Shown here: positions 33,433 to 43,131 of the stretch, one piece after another | Position numbering within the stretch: position 1 is the first letter of the stretch | Layout: every line of letters starts with the position of its first letter | NCBI GenBank assembly: GCA_039798745.1 | Contig: JBDKFK010000005.1 | Location: 1 to 64,000 of the forward strand | Source: JBDKFK01 sp039798745 | GTDB taxonomy: Bacteria; Patescibacteriota; Microgenomatia; UBA1406; GWC2-37-13 | Reading direction: 5' to 3' | DNA length: 64,000 nt | The notes under the pieces: model-generated | Databases searched by the model: none | Told to the model about the DNA's origin: nothing | The model's input: only the letters and a program-made list of their open reading frames with translations | Made by a program: the position numbers and the translations under genes

Positions 33433-34612
33433 GCGCTTCTATTCCCGGAAGCGTACCTTTTTCGATAAACTCAAGCATTGCGCCTCCCCCGGTAGATATG
33501 TGCGTTATTTTATCCAGATACTCTTTTTTTGAGATGGCAGCCAGAGTATCACCGCCTCCTACGATCGAGATAGCTTCTTGATTTTCGGTAATCGCGTAGT
33601 ATATGAAATCTGTTCCCCGTCTAAAATCCGGATTTTCAATAAGACCCACAGGACCATTCCATACGATTGTTTTTCCTTTGGCAATAATAGCTCCGAATTT
33701 TGCCTGCGTCTCTGGTCCAATATCAAGAATCTGATCATTTTTGGTAACGTCTTTAACATTTTTTATTATGCTTTTGCCTTTTTCTTCACCGTCGTTGGTT
33801 ACTACAACATCCAGAGGAAGAACTATGGAGGTATGCTTTTGTTCTGCCAAAAATAGTAGTCTTCTTGCTGTTTCTGCCATATCATACTCATTGAAACTTT
33901 TTCCAATCTCCAGTCCCTGAGCGCTCAGAAACGTATTCGCGAGACCGCCGCCTATAATGAGATGGTCCGCGATTTCCAGAAGTCTGTCTATAAGGTTTAT
34001 TTTTGTCGATATTTTGGCTCCGCCAAGAAGCGCCACGATCGGTTTCTGAGGATCTTTAAGAATTTTTGAGATCATCGTAATCTCTTTCTGTAACAGGAGT
34101 CCTCCGTATGAAGGAATCTCATGAGGAAGGCCGACTACAGAAGCATCTGTACGGTGGCATACTCCAAACGCGTCGTTTACATATACATCCGCAAGCGCGG
34201 CTAGTTTTTTTACAAACGCAGCATCATTTTGTTTTTCTTCAGGGTAATATCGTATATTTTCAAGAAGGAATACTTCATTATTTTTCTGAGCCTGGAATAC
34301 GCCCGGATCCGCGGTAAGAAAATCATCGATCACGGTTACGGTATATCCCTCCAAATATGCCTGCAGTGCTTTTCCTACCGGTTTCAGAGAATATTTTTCC
34401 TCGCGTGCCTTTGGTCTGCCCAGATGAGAGATGATAATAAGTTTGTTGCCGTTTTTCAGCAGATGCTGAATAGTGGGTAATGATTGTCTTAGACGTGCGT
34501 CGTCGGCAATGGTTGCATCAGGGTTCATTGATACATTCAGATCATCCCGAAGCAGGATCCGTTTGTTTTGCAGTTCAACAGCATCAATATATATAACACC
34601 TTGGTCTGGCAT
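33416..34612 (-). CDS. pgk: Phosphoglycerate kinase
   Basis: It interconverts 1,3-bisphosphoglycerate and 3-phosphoglycerate with ADP/ATP. The 398-residue protein has the N-domain substrate motif (RDDLNVSMN; more usual is RVDFNVP), SHLGRPK, ENIRYYPEE and the C-terminal nucleotide segments LLGGAKISTK and WNGPVGLIE, then GGGDTLAAI. The altered N-terminal motif keeps the key Asp and Asn. It follows gap on the same strand after 34 bases, so a gap-pgk operon is likely. Confidence 0.96.
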   Translation of the reverse strand: MPDQGVIYIDAVELQNKRILLRDDLNVSMNPDATIADDARLRQSLPTIQHLLKNGNKLIIISHLGRPKAREEKYSLKPVGKALQAYLEGYTVTVIDDFLTADPGVFQAQKNNEVFLLENIRYYPEEKQNDAAFVKKLAALADVYVNDAFGVCHRTDASVVGLPHEIPSYGGLLLQKEITMISKILKDPQKPIVALLGGAKISTKINLIDRLLEIADHLIIGGGLANTFLSAQGLEIGKSFNEYDMAETARRLLFLAEQKHTSIVLPLDVVVTNDGEEKGKSIIKNVKDVTKNDQILDIGPETQAKFGAIIAKGKTIVWNGPVGLIENPDFRRGTDFIYYAITENQEAISIVGGGDTLAAISKKEYLDKITHISTGGGAMLEFIEKGTLPGIEALKAAG

Positions 34613-34646
34613 ATGTACAAAGTAATTGTTAATTAAACGTCTGTCG

Positions 34647-35663
34647 TTATGATACCACAGAGCTCAGTTTTTCGACCAGATCAACGAGCCGTGTGGAATA
34701 GCCCCACTCATTGTCATACCAGCCAAAGACTTTTACAAAATGTCCGTTTATGACTTTTGTGTAGTTGGCGTCAAAAACGCATGAGTAAGGTGAACCTATA
34801 TAATCAGAAGATACGAGTAATGTAGTCTCATATCCAACTATACCTTTATATTCATTCTCTGAAGCCAGTTTAAAGAAGTTATTAACCTGATCTATGGTTG
34901 TTTCCTTTTCTACGACGACTGAGATATCAGAGAACGATCCTGTGGGAACAGGTACACGAATAGCCATACCGTCTATCTTGCCCTTGAGTTCGGGGATTGT
35001 TTTGACAATAGCTTTGGCGGCTCCGGTAGTTGAGGGGACTATATTCAGTCCTGCTGCACGTGAACGATCAAATGTTTTGTTTGAATCGTCGTGCAGAGTC
35101 TGTGTTTGGGTATATGCGTGGGTTGTGGTAAGAAATCCTGTTATAACTGAGAGATTATCATTGAGAATTTTGAACATGGGCGCAGCACAGTTTGTGGTGC
35201 ATGAAGCATTGGAGAGAACCTGCTCATTCATAAGTCCTTCCGTTTTATCATTCACGCCCAATACTACATGGGGAGTGGCATCATCTTTTGCAGGGGCCGT
35301 GAGAATAACTTTCTGAACAGTTCCTTTCACATGTTTTGCAAGGTCTTCTTTCTTTGTAAACGCTCCTGTCGCATCCACTACAACATCGACACCGTATTTA
35401 TCCCATGGTATCTCTTCAGGCATTCCAAACTGCAATGCCGCGATTGGGTTATTGTTAATGACAAGGCTACTTTCATTGGTTGTCACGGGAAGCTGAAAAC
35501 GGCGGTAAACAGAGTCATACTGGAGAAGATAGCCCATTATATTAGTCGGAGTTTTCCGTGTGTTGATGGCTACTATGTCAAAGGTGTTCCGTAATGACGC
35601 GATACGGGTAAATGCGCGACCAATTCTGCCGAAGCCGTTAATACCTACTTTGAGACGTTTCAT
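34647..35663 (-). CDS. gap: Glyceraldehyde-3-phosphate dehydrogenase
   Basis: A 338-residue enzyme: N-terminal nucleotide-binding INGFGRIGR, the catalytic Cys in SNASCTTNCAAP, the His in TTTHAYTQTQ and the C-terminal WYDNEWGYSTRLVDLV. It is a complete type I NAD(P)-dependent GAPDH. TATATT stands about 7 bases before the ATG. It is followed by pgk on the same strand; fba and fbp lie upstream, so the four genes form one carbon-metabolism cluster. Confidence 0.97.
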   Translation of the reverse strand: MKRLKVGINGFGRIGRAFTRIASLRNTFDIVAINTRKTPTNIMGYLLQYDSVYRRFQLPVTTNESSLVINNNPIAALQFGMPEEIPWDKYGVDVVVDATGAFTKKEDLAKHVKGTVQKVILTAPAKDDATPHVVLGVNDKTEGLMNEQVLSNASCTTNCAAPMFKILNDNLSVITGFLTTTHAYTQTQTLHDDSNKTFDRSRAAGLNIVPSTTGAAKAIVKTIPELKGKIDGMAIRVPVPTGSFSDISVVVEKETTIDQVNNFFKLASENEYKGIVGYETTLLVSSDYIGSPYSCVFDANYTKVINGHFVKVFGWYDNEWGYSTRLVDLVEKLSSVVS

Positions 35664-35731
35664 ATGGTGAAATATAAATAATAATCGCTAGTGTATATCA
35701 CATTTGATTGTATGCTGTTTTGAGCTATGTT

Positions 35732-36685
35732 TCAACTCTTTGATAGCTCAATATAGGTATCTACTTCATCCGAACTTCCTAAGATCACCGGAACTCGCTG
35801 GTCATACGCTGATGGTTCAATATCAAGCGGGGTACCTTCGCGGGAAAACGCTTTACCTCCGGCCTGAGTAATAATAAAGGACATAGGATTAACTTCATAC
35901 ATAAGTCTTAGTTTCCCGTCGGGATTTTTTTTATCCTTAGGATACATAAATATGCCGCCATGAAGAAGCGTCCTGTGAATATCGGCTACCATAGCACCAG
36001 CGTAGCGTAATTTATACAGATCTTTGCCGCTTTTAATGTGTTTTAAGTATTTTTTCATTCCACTGTCATAGAGATCTGAGTATCCTTCATTTACCGCGTA
36101 AACCCGATTCTTGCTGGGGATACGTATATTTGGATTTGACAGGAGAAAACTGCCGATTGAGGGATCAAGAGTAAAGCCATTTACTCCCTTGCCAAATGTA
36201 TATACAAAAACTACACTCGATCCATATAAAGCATATCCTGCCGCGATCTGTTGATTTCCATTCGGGATCGTTCCCGGCGTGTGGCGGTATACCGAGAAAA
36301 TAGTACCTATACTCATTGCGGTATCTATAACCGACGAGCCGTCGAGAGGATCAAAATATACACTGTAACATCCATTTCCCTGTACGGTGATTGGTTTCTC
36401 CAGCTCCTCAGAAGCAATCATGCATACCTGTTTGCTATCTGAGAGCAAATCAATAAGTATCCTATTACTGAACTCATCCAGTTTTTGGACATCTTCCCCA
36501 TATACATTTTTATCGCCGGTGTGACCAAGAATATCAACCAACCCTGTTTTCTTTACATGCGACGCAATTATTTTTACCGCATCTTCTATGTGGTTCATCA
36601 ATATCGTAAAACTCCCTGTTGCGTGTGCTACAGCAAGCTCTTCGGTAAGAATAAACGACGTAAGTGTGGTTGGTGAATTGCTCAT
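35732..36685 (-). CDS. fbp: Fructose-1,6-bisphosphatase, class I
   Basis: A 317-residue phosphatase that makes fructose-6-phosphate. The metal site lies in YFDPLDGSSVID, the substrate site in LRYAGAMVADIHRTL, and the EVNPMSFIITQAGG segment closes the active site; all are as in class I enzymes. Its start lies one base after the stop of the class I aldolase gene, so the two are made together and would pull triose phosphates towards hexose phosphates, feeding the G6PDH/6PGDH fusion enzyme. Confidence 0.96.
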   Translation of the reverse strand: MSNSPTTLTSFILTEELAVAHATGSFTILMNHIEDAVKIIASHVKKTGLVDILGHTGDKNVYGEDVQKLDEFSNRILIDLLSDSKQVCMIASEELEKPITVQGNGCYSVYFDPLDGSSVIDTAMSIGTIFSVYRHTPGTIPNGNQQIAAGYALYGSSVVFVYTFGKGVNGFTLDPSIGSFLLSNPNIRIPSKNRVYAVNEGYSDLYDSGMKKYLKHIKSGKDLYKLRYAGAMVADIHRTLLHGGIFMYPKDKKNPDGKLRLMYEVNPMSFIITQAGGKAFSREGTPLDIEPSAYDQRVPVILGSSDEVDTYIELSKS

Positions 36686-36686
36686 A

Positions 36687-37601
36687 TTATCCTTTATAAA
36701 TGGCTAATGCTTCATCTACTGATTTGTTCTCTACAGTAATTGCGTAGATAGCATTACAAAGGCGCACTACTTCCTTGAGCGGTCTTTGATGAATATTTCG
36801 TCCGGTAGCATTGCCCATCGCACCGGAAATATGAATCTGATCATGCAGTGTCTGTAAGAATTTGGTGGCATCGGTATTTGATCCTCCGGCACAGACAAGC
36901 TTTGTCATACCTGCAGCAGCTACAGCTTCTTTCAGAATTTCACTTGAGGCAAGCCCTTCTTTTTTGGGATAATTAACCTTCACAAAATCTGCTCCCAAGC
37001 AAGCAGTTATTCCTGCGGCACCCGCGATAATATGCGGATCTTTTTCATCTGCCACTGCCTTTCCCCGAGGATACGCCCAGATTACACTCAATAGTCCATA
37101 GCGATGAGCATTGTATATAATCTGCGCAGCCTGTCGGAGCATTTTTGGTTCGTATTCACTGCCTGCGTATACCGTATATCCAACACCGACTATATTCAGA
37201 CCGCTCATTTTTCGAAACTCCTCAACCTGGTCTACATCGATCCAGCTCATGCTGCGGGGATCTTTTTGAGAGGTTTTAATCAAATGAGTTTTTGAGTTAA
37301 GCTTTACCAGATAAGGAATATCCCGATATTTTGCGCCAAATCGAGATATGAGTCCAAGCTGAGCCGCGAATACTCCAATCTTGGCCTTTGACGCAATCTC
37401 AAACATGTGCTCCGGATTGGCATTTTCAGGAGTAATATCTTTTCCGTAGAAGTCATCATTCATGTGTTCTACTTTCTGATCGCCGGCAAAAAGCATGAGG
37501 CGGCCGCTATCATGTGTCGCGAGACTGTAGTTTTTTTTATAAATCGACTGAGCTTCTGAAGGAACATCTAAAGGTATAAAATCGGGGAGATGAGTATTCA
37601 T
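36687..37601 (-). CDS. Fructose-bisphosphate aldolase, class I DhnA/FbaB type
   Basis: A 304-residue TIM-barrel aldolase of the archaeal-type class I family. MLFAGDQKVEHMND near the N-terminus, WAYPRGKAV and the GADFVKVNYPKK segment, with the Schiff-base Lys, are the family marks. CAGGSNTDA binds phosphate. It converts dihydroxyacetone phosphate and glyceraldehyde-3-phosphate to fructose-1,6-bisphosphate. It is the first gene of the fba-fbp pair, 1 base apart. Its -10 is GATACT, 5 bases before the ATG. Confidence 0.93.
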   Translation of the reverse strand: MNTHLPDFIPLDVPSEAQSIYKKNYSLATHDSGRLMLFAGDQKVEHMNDDFYGKDITPENANPEHMFEIASKAKIGVFAAQLGLISRFGAKYRDIPYLVKLNSKTHLIKTSQKDPRSMSWIDVDQVEEFRKMSGLNIVGVGYTVYAGSEYEPKMLRQAAQIIYNAHRYGLLSVIWAYPRGKAVADEKDPHIIAGAAGITACLGADFVKVNYPKKEGLASSEILKEAVAAAGMTKLVCAGGSNTDATKFLQTLHDQIHISGAMGNATGRNIHQRPLKEVVRLCNAIYAITVENKSVDEALAIYKG

Positions 37602-37693
37602 AAGATAGTATCATAAATGATAATTTCATACAGTATCATACTATTTGAGGAATTATCTTGTCAAGAGGACTTTATATTTGGTATCATATTATT

Positions 37694-38101
37694 ATGAGTG
37701 ATTGTTTATTTTGTAAGCTGGTTAAAGGCGAGATTCCAAGCTATAAAGTGTATGAAGATGATCTTTTTATAGCTTTTCTCGATATTTTCCCCAGAGTAAA
37801 GGGGCATACACTCGTAATTCCCAAGGAACATCACCGATGGACATATGATGTTCCTCAGTTTGGCGCTTATTGGGAATGTACCCGGAAGGTTTCTCAGGCT
37901 ATGCAGAAATCACTGCAGGCAAACTGGGTGAGCTATTTCACATTTGGAGCAGTACCCCATGCGCACATTCATATTCTTCCCCGATATGAAGATCCGGAGA
38001 AAATAACAGAGACTTCAGAAATAATACCCGAAAGAATCTCTCTTTCTAAAGAAGAAATGAAAACGATTGCAGCGGGTATCTCACAGGTGATATCTTCATA
38101 A
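37694..38101 (+). CDS. HIT-family nucleotide hydrolase
   Basis: A 135-residue histidine-triad protein. The N-terminal CLFCKLVKGEIPSYKVYEDD and the triad HAHIHILPR are the family marks; the two Cys may bind zinc. HIT proteins cleave nucleoside phosphoramidates or dinucleoside polyphosphates. The ATG at 37694 lies 6 bases behind TATCAT, so the longer frame from 37658 is not used. It diverges from fba. Confidence 0.93.
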   Translation: MSDCLFCKLVKGEIPSYKVYEDDLFIAFLDIFPRVKGHTLVIPKEHHRWTYDVPQFGAYWECTRKVSQAMQKSLQANWVSYFTFGAVPHAHIHILPRYEDPEKITETSEIIPERISLSKEEMKTIAAGISQVISS

Positions 38102-38105
38102 CAAA

Positions 38106-39836
38106 CTAAAAACAAAACCAGTGGTCTCGTTTTATTTGCTCGTGCTCTCCTATTTGCAGTGTGTTATCTGTTTGCGCGTAAAGATTTTTCTGAATTATAC
38201 ATGAGTCGGGATTCAGTATATGTGCCTGAGCGAAGGCTTTATTCGCTGCTCTAGGATGCCCTAGTGTAACAAATATATTCGCTAGTTTAAGAAGGTTAAT
38301 ATAATCTGTCTCTTTTGTAATCAGAGCATCCAGGTATGAGCTATTGTTGCGCACATCAGGCAAGGATGTACCCTTTGTAAGAATCATTATTGACGCATCT
38401 AGATATACAAGTTTCCATTCTTTTTGTTTTATTATGGTTTCCATAAAGGTAAGAGCCCATGGAGTCTGATCGGTATGGGCAAAAAATATAGTTCTAATAT
38501 TGTTTTTTGCAAATACGCTATTCATAAGCTCCGGGTTCGTTTGCATTGCTATATACGTATCCTGAAGAAAAACTTTTGGGTAGGCTTCCGGGCGGTTATC
38601 TACAAATATTCGGTATGTCGGATATAAACGGTAAATCGCATATCCGCCAATATCAAAGTTGTTAAAGATATTCGACGGCAGCTTATGGCGAAGAAGAAAA
38701 TCAGCCGCTAATTTCCCATCTTCGAACGACCTGAGTCCAAAATACGTCTGTCTATCAAATGTTTTGGAATAAATACCTGATATAAATACAAGTGATGCTA
38801 TAAGGCTTAAACAGATGAGAACAAGTGATGCGACATATTTATTGAAGTATGCTCTTGGAATAAAACGAGAGATATACGATAGAGCTATGCTTATACAGGG
38901 GATTGATACGAGGGTATAAAAGGGGAGATGACGTATCTGAGAAAATGTGAGTATGGTAAATAATATGAGAAGAAACGCGTATGTATACTTTTTGAGATAG
39001 AGTAACACACTCAAAGAGAGTAATGCTAAGGGCAGTGTGAGAAGAAAGTAGGTGAGTAAGATGTTATGCGTATACCTAAGAAGAAAGAATATATTCTGAT
39101 TTTCTACAATGCTATATCCATAATCGTTAAAGATAAACAACGGATAAAAAACGCCATACAGTCCATGAGGATTTATCATTACCGCAACGAATACTATGAC
39201 AGGAAATAGTACCGTATAGTGCCATGAGTATGTGTTGGATTTTTTTACCAACGCAGAGCTCCATAGTTCACCCAAGACAATGAGGGTAAGAACGCCGCCG
39301 AAAACAAACGTTATATGAGAGTTAACCCAGAGTAATAGGAGGGGAGGTATAGCCCATAGCAGATACCTACGGCGCTTATATGTAAATACTATATAGAGCA
39401 TACAGGCAAAGTAAAGATAGCCAAGTAATTCGGGACGTATATCAGAACGTTCCAGAAAAAGAGGGGAGAGTAAAAAGATAGCTGTTGCAGCTGCCCGCGG
39501 TGACGATTCTCGGGCCGATAGATAATACAGGAACACGACTGATAGTACGACTATAAATGACTTAAAGAGGATGAGTCCTTCAATGTGTGTTAACTGATAG
39601 ATACCCTGAAATACTACTTCTGCCAGCCAGTGGTGATTTATAAATGGATATGATGGGTTGGTATATGAAAACAGATTCGTCCCTGGTATCGTATGTGTCT
39701 GCAGAATAATACTTCCAAGTTTTAGGTGTCTGCCTAGGTCCTGATTAAAATCTTTGCTATATGTACAGGTAAAGAAAAAGAGAAGACTAAATACTGATAG
39801 CGTGGTTAATATATTCAGCACATTAATACGTTTCAT
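38106..39836 (-). CDS. Polytopic membrane protein with GT-C-like layout and C-terminal TPR-like end
   Basis: A 576-residue protein with about 11-12 membrane helices in the first 360 residues, an early extracytoplasmic Asp/His region (FNQDLGRHLKLG, then FINHHWLAEVVF) of the sort used by GT-C glycosyltransferases, and a soluble C-terminal part ending in helices with a TPR-like AFAQAHILNPDS. It may transfer a sugar from a lipid donor to a surface acceptor, but no decisive motif is visible. TATAGT stands 9 bases before the ATG. Its stop is 4 bases from the converging HIT gene. Confidence 0.6.
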   Translation of the reverse strand: MKRINVLNILTTLSVFSLLFFFTCTYSKDFNQDLGRHLKLGSIILQTHTIPGTNLFSYTNPSYPFINHHWLAEVVFQGIYQLTHIEGLILFKSFIVVLSVVFLYYLSARESSPRAAATAIFLLSPLFLERSDIRPELLGYLYFACMLYIVFTYKRRRYLLWAIPPLLLLWVNSHITFVFGGVLTLIVLGELWSSALVKKSNTYSWHYTVLFPVIVFVAVMINPHGLYGVFYPLFIFNDYGYSIVENQNIFFLLRYTHNILLTYFLLTLPLALLSLSVLLYLKKYTYAFLLILFTILTFSQIRHLPFYTLVSIPCISIALSYISRFIPRAYFNKYVASLVLICLSLIASLVFISGIYSKTFDRQTYFGLRSFEDGKLAADFLLRHKLPSNIFNNFDIGGYAIYRLYPTYRIFVDNRPEAYPKVFLQDTYIAMQTNPELMNSVFAKNNIRTIFFAHTDQTPWALTFMETIIKQKEWKLVYLDASIMILTKGTSLPDVRNNSSYLDALITKETDYINLLKLANIFVTLGHPRAANKAFAQAHILNPDSCIIQKNLYAQTDNTLQIGEHEQIKRDHWFCF

Positions 39837-39878
39837 GACACATCTACTATACCAGAAACGTGTTATCTAAACATATTT

Positions 39879-42020
39879 TTAGTTTGGTTTTTTTACCTGT
39901 ATTTTTGTGTGTCCCTGCTTGTAGTCTGCTTCGATCTTGTCCCCTTGTACTATTTTGTGTTCTACTATCTGCAAAGCGATCTCGTCGACCAGTATTTCAT
40001 TTATGATACGTTTGAGCGGACGGGCGCCGAACACCTCATCAAACCCTACAAGAGCAAGATGTTTTTTAAATGCCGGAGTCACCTCAAGTTTGAGATTCTG
40101 CTTACTCAGTCGTGCATCTACATCCTCAAGTTGTAGCTCAATGATTTTTTCCATCATGGTCTGATTTAAGGGATGGAATGTAACCATAGCATCAAGACGG
40201 TTAATAAACTCAGGTTTGAAAAAATGTTTTACTGCATCCATAACTTTGAGCTCCCGTTGATCTGAAGCAATCTCTTCTCTAAATAGCTCACTCCCGAGAT
40301 TAGACGTAAGTATGATGATAGTATTTCTGAAGTTTACTACTCTGCCTCTTCCATCCGTAAGCCGTCCTTCGTCCAGAAGCTGGAGAAATACGTTGAATAC
40401 CTGAGGATTCGCTTTCTCTATTTCATCAAACAGGATTACTGAATACGGTTTTCTCCGCACAGCCTCAGTAAGCTGCCCACCTTCTTCGTACCCAACATAG
40501 CCTGGAGGAGCGCCAAGGAGACGCGCTACCGTATGAGCTTCCTGATACTCACTCATATCGATACGAATCATAGCTTTTTCATCATTAAATAAACTAAATG
40601 CCAGAGCTTTCGCTGTCTCTGTTTTTCCGACACCGGTCGGTCCGAGGAAAAGGAATGAACCTATCGGCCTGTTTTCTTCTGAGAGTCCTGCACGGGATCG
40701 GCGTACGGCATTTGCTACTTTTTTTAACGCGTGCTCTTGTCCCACCACACGTTGGTTTAGTTCTTCTTCAAGGTGAGCTAGTTTTTCTGATTCTGATGAA
40801 AGGAGACGTGTTACATGGATTCCGGTCCAACGGGATACTATGCGGGCGATATCCTCTTCGGTAACCTGCTCTTTCAGAAGCCTGCTTTCGACCGGTATCG
40901 TATTCCAGCGTCGTTCCAATTCTATTACTTTTTTCTCAATTTCAGGAATCTTGCCGTATTTTAGTTCAGCAGCCTTCTCAAGTATAACTTCGCGTTCGGC
41001 CTTATCCAGGTCGGCTTTAAGTTTATCCTGTTCTGTACGGTACTTATTGAGCTGTGACAATATGTCTTTTTGTTTTTTCCATGTGGTACTGAGAGTATCA
41101 AACTTTTCTGTTAGTTCCTTTCGTTCTTTCTCAAGTAGTTCTTTTCTTGGCTCTATGCCTTTTTCGCGTTTGAGAGCGGCAAGTTCAATATCCAGCTGCA
41201 TGATTCTACGTTTCATCTGATCTAGCTCGGTAGGCATAGAATCAATCTCTATTTTAGAAGCGGCAGCCGCTTCATCGATGAGGTCGATAGCTTTATCGGG
41301 AAGGTAGCGGTCGGTTATGTAGCGGATAGATAGATTGACCGCAGAAATAAGCGCGTCATCAGATATTTTTATTCCATGATGAATCTCATATTTTTCTTTA
41401 ATTCCCCGCAGTATTGCGATACTGTCTTCCATCGTTGGTTCCTCTATATAAACGGGTTGGAAGCGCCGCTCAAGCGCGGCATCGCGTTCAATGTACTGAC
41501 GGTACTCTTTGACCGTAGTCGCTCCGATTGTGTGCAACACTCCGCGAGCAAGCTGTGGTTTCAGCATGTTTCCGGCATCCACTGCACCTTCGGCGGCGCC
41601 TGCGCCAACAATAGTGTGCAGCTCATCAATAAACAGTATATATTTGCCTTCGCTTTGAATAATTTCCTCCAGTAATTTTTTTAACCGCTGTTCAAACTCC
41701 CCCCGGTAAGCGGCACCTGCCAGGAGGCCTGCGAGGTCAAGGGAGAGTATTTGCTTATTTTTAAGTGTATCCGGCACATCACCATCAACAATCCGTTGTG
41801 CCAATCCTTCAACTATAGCTGTTTTGCCCACGCCTGGATCACCCAGAAGAACAGGATTATTTTTGGTACGGCGTGAAAGTATCTGTATCACACGACGTAT
41901 GGCATCGTCTCTTCCGATCACAGGATCGAGTTTTCCGTCACGGGCAAGCTGAGTAAGATTGACGGTATAGGTGTCGACCGCATTTTGTTGGTTTTCCGGG
42001 GGTTCATAGCGCATCTGCAT
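39879..42020 (-). CDS. ClpB/ClpC-type AAA+ chaperone without N-domain
   Basis: A 713-residue two-ring ATPase. NBD1 has Walker A GDPGVGKTA and Walker B ILFIDELH; a coiled-coil middle domain covers about residues 285-390; NBD2 has GPTGVGKTE and VILFDEIEKA, and the C-terminus has GARPLKR. The N-terminal Clp_N domain of standard ClpB (about 140 residues) is absent; the protein starts only some 30 residues before NBD1. The long middle domain fits ClpB more than ClpC. It disaggregates proteins. A CIRCE-like element overlaps the promoter, so HrcA control and heat induction are likely. Confidence 0.9.
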   Translation of the reverse strand: MQMRYEPPENQQNAVDTYTVNLTQLARDGKLDPVIGRDDAIRRVIQILSRRTKNNPVLLGDPGVGKTAIVEGLAQRIVDGDVPDTLKNKQILSLDLAGLLAGAAYRGEFEQRLKKLLEEIIQSEGKYILFIDELHTIVGAGAAEGAVDAGNMLKPQLARGVLHTIGATTVKEYRQYIERDAALERRFQPVYIEEPTMEDSIAILRGIKEKYEIHHGIKISDDALISAVNLSIRYITDRYLPDKAIDLIDEAAAASKIEIDSMPTELDQMKRRIMQLDIELAALKREKGIEPRKELLEKERKELTEKFDTLSTTWKKQKDILSQLNKYRTEQDKLKADLDKAEREVILEKAAELKYGKIPEIEKKVIELERRWNTIPVESRLLKEQVTEEDIARIVSRWTGIHVTRLLSSESEKLAHLEEELNQRVVGQEHALKKVANAVRRSRAGLSEENRPIGSFLFLGPTGVGKTETAKALAFSLFNDEKAMIRIDMSEYQEAHTVARLLGAPPGYVGYEEGGQLTEAVRRKPYSVILFDEIEKANPQVFNVFLQLLDEGRLTDGRGRVVNFRNTIIILTSNLGSELFREEIASDQRELKVMDAVKHFFKPEFINRLDAMVTFHPLNQTMMEKIIELQLEDVDARLSKQNLKLEVTPAFKKHLALVGFDEVFGARPLKRIINEILVDEIALQIVEHKIVQGDKIEADYKQGHTKIQVKKPN

Positions 42021-42027
42021 AGGTAAA

Positions 42028-42054
42028 TTAGCAAATAATAAACATGAGTGCTAA
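42028..42054. promoter_or_regulatory. CIRCE-like HrcA operator of the Clp gene
   Basis: TTAGCAAAT, nine bases, then GAGTGCTAA. The consensus is TTAGCACTC-N9-GAGTGCTAA: the right half is perfect and the left half matches at six of nine positions. It lies 8 bases from the clp ATG and overlaps where the promoter must be. Confidence 0.75.
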
Positions 42055-42095
42055 TTATTATAACAATAATGTATTTATAAAATCAAGTAGATTTA

Positions 42096-42332
42096 TCATG
42101 GAACCGGGTCATAACCACCCTTGGAGAAAGGGTTGCAGCGTACTATACGCCGGAGACCTAACCATAATCCTTTCATGGTCCCATACTTTTCGACAGCCTT
42201 ATAGGTGTATTCTGAGCAGGTGGGCTTATACCTGCACGCCTGATCAGAGATAAAAAACGTGCGAAGAATAGTCCCTCGAGTGAGCTCTGTTTTTTTATAG
42301 AATCTAATGAGATAAAGGACAATATGTTTCAT
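42096..42332 (-). CDS. yidD: Membrane protein insertion efficiency factor YidD
   Basis: A 78-residue protein with the family signature: CRYKPTCSEYTYKAVEKYG and CNPFSKGGYDPVP, with all three conserved Cys. An amphipathic N-terminus associates it with the membrane. It helps YidC-dependent insertion. Here it stands apart from the usual rpmH-rnpA-yidD-yidC cluster and diverges from trmD; 39 bases separate the two starts, holding a -10 for each. Confidence 0.94.
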   Translation of the reverse strand: MKHIVLYLIRFYKKTELTRGTILRTFFISDQACRYKPTCSEYTYKAVEKYGTMKGLWLGLRRIVRCNPFSKGGYDPVP

Positions 42333-42371
42333 AGGGTTAGTAAATAGACTTCCATATTGTAAAATAAAGTC

Positions 42372-43127
42372 ATGAAAATCTCTATCATTACGCTATTTCC
42401 CAAGATGTTATCGGGCTTCTTTGAAGAAAGCATTATAAAACGTGCTCAGCAAAAAGGGCTGGTGGATATAGAATTGGTCGATCTGCGTGACTATACCCAT
42501 GATGCTCACCGGACGGTTGATGACCGACCCTATGGTGGCGGCGCGGGGATGGTTATGAGAGTTGAACCGGTAGATGAAGCTCTTACAGATATAACAAAGA
42601 AATCGTCTACTAAGAAAGTGCTCTGCATGTCGGCCAAAGGGACACCGTTTGATCAGAACAAAGCATGGGAGCTGGCAAAGGAAGAGCATCTTGTTATACT
42701 TGTCGGACATTATGAAGGGTACGATGAACGAATTATGCCGCTTGTAGATGAAGAGTTATCTCTTGGTGATTTTGTACTTACCGGAGGAGAAATAGCCGCG
42801 GCCGCAGTTACAGATGCGGTAGTGCGTCTTATACCCGGAGTACTAAAAAAAGACGATGCAACAGCGCACGAAAGTTTTTTTATGGTGAACGTCTCGGATC
42901 TCATTAAACTTGTTGGCAAAACTGAGATATTGGAAGCGTTGGTCGCCGCTAATCGTCAGGAAGTTGCTCTTCTGGAGTATCCTCACTATACAAGACCCGA
43001 AGTATATAAAGATCAACCTGTTCCCGAAATCCTTTTGTCAGGACATCATAAACAGATAGAAGAATGGCGCATGATAAAAGCGTATGAGGAAACACTTGCT
43101 AAAAGGCCCGACCTTCTTAAACCGTAA
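42372..43127 (+). CDS. trmD: tRNA (guanine-N1)-methyltransferase
   Basis: TrmD methylates G37 of tRNAs reading CNN codons, including tRNA-Pro. The 251-residue SPOUT methyltransferase has RPYGGGAGMVM, LVGHYEGYDERI and LGDFVLTGGEIAA, the trefoil-knot SAM site. It is on its own instead of in the usual rpsP-rimM-trmD-rplS operon. TAAAAT lies 6 bases before the ATG. It converges on the surface-protein gene after a gap of 5 bases. Confidence 0.97.
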   Translation: MKISIITLFPKMLSGFFEESIIKRAQQKGLVDIELVDLRDYTHDAHRTVDDRPYGGGAGMVMRVEPVDEALTDITKKSSTKKVLCMSAKGTPFDQNKAWELAKEEHLVILVGHYEGYDERIMPLVDEELSLGDFVLTGGEIAAAAVTDAVVRLIPGVLKKDDATAHESFFMVNVSDLIKLVGKTEILEALVAANRQEVALLEYPHYTRPEVYKDQPVPEILLSGHHKQIEEWRMIKAYEETLAKRPDLLKP

Positions 43128-43131
43128 CTTC

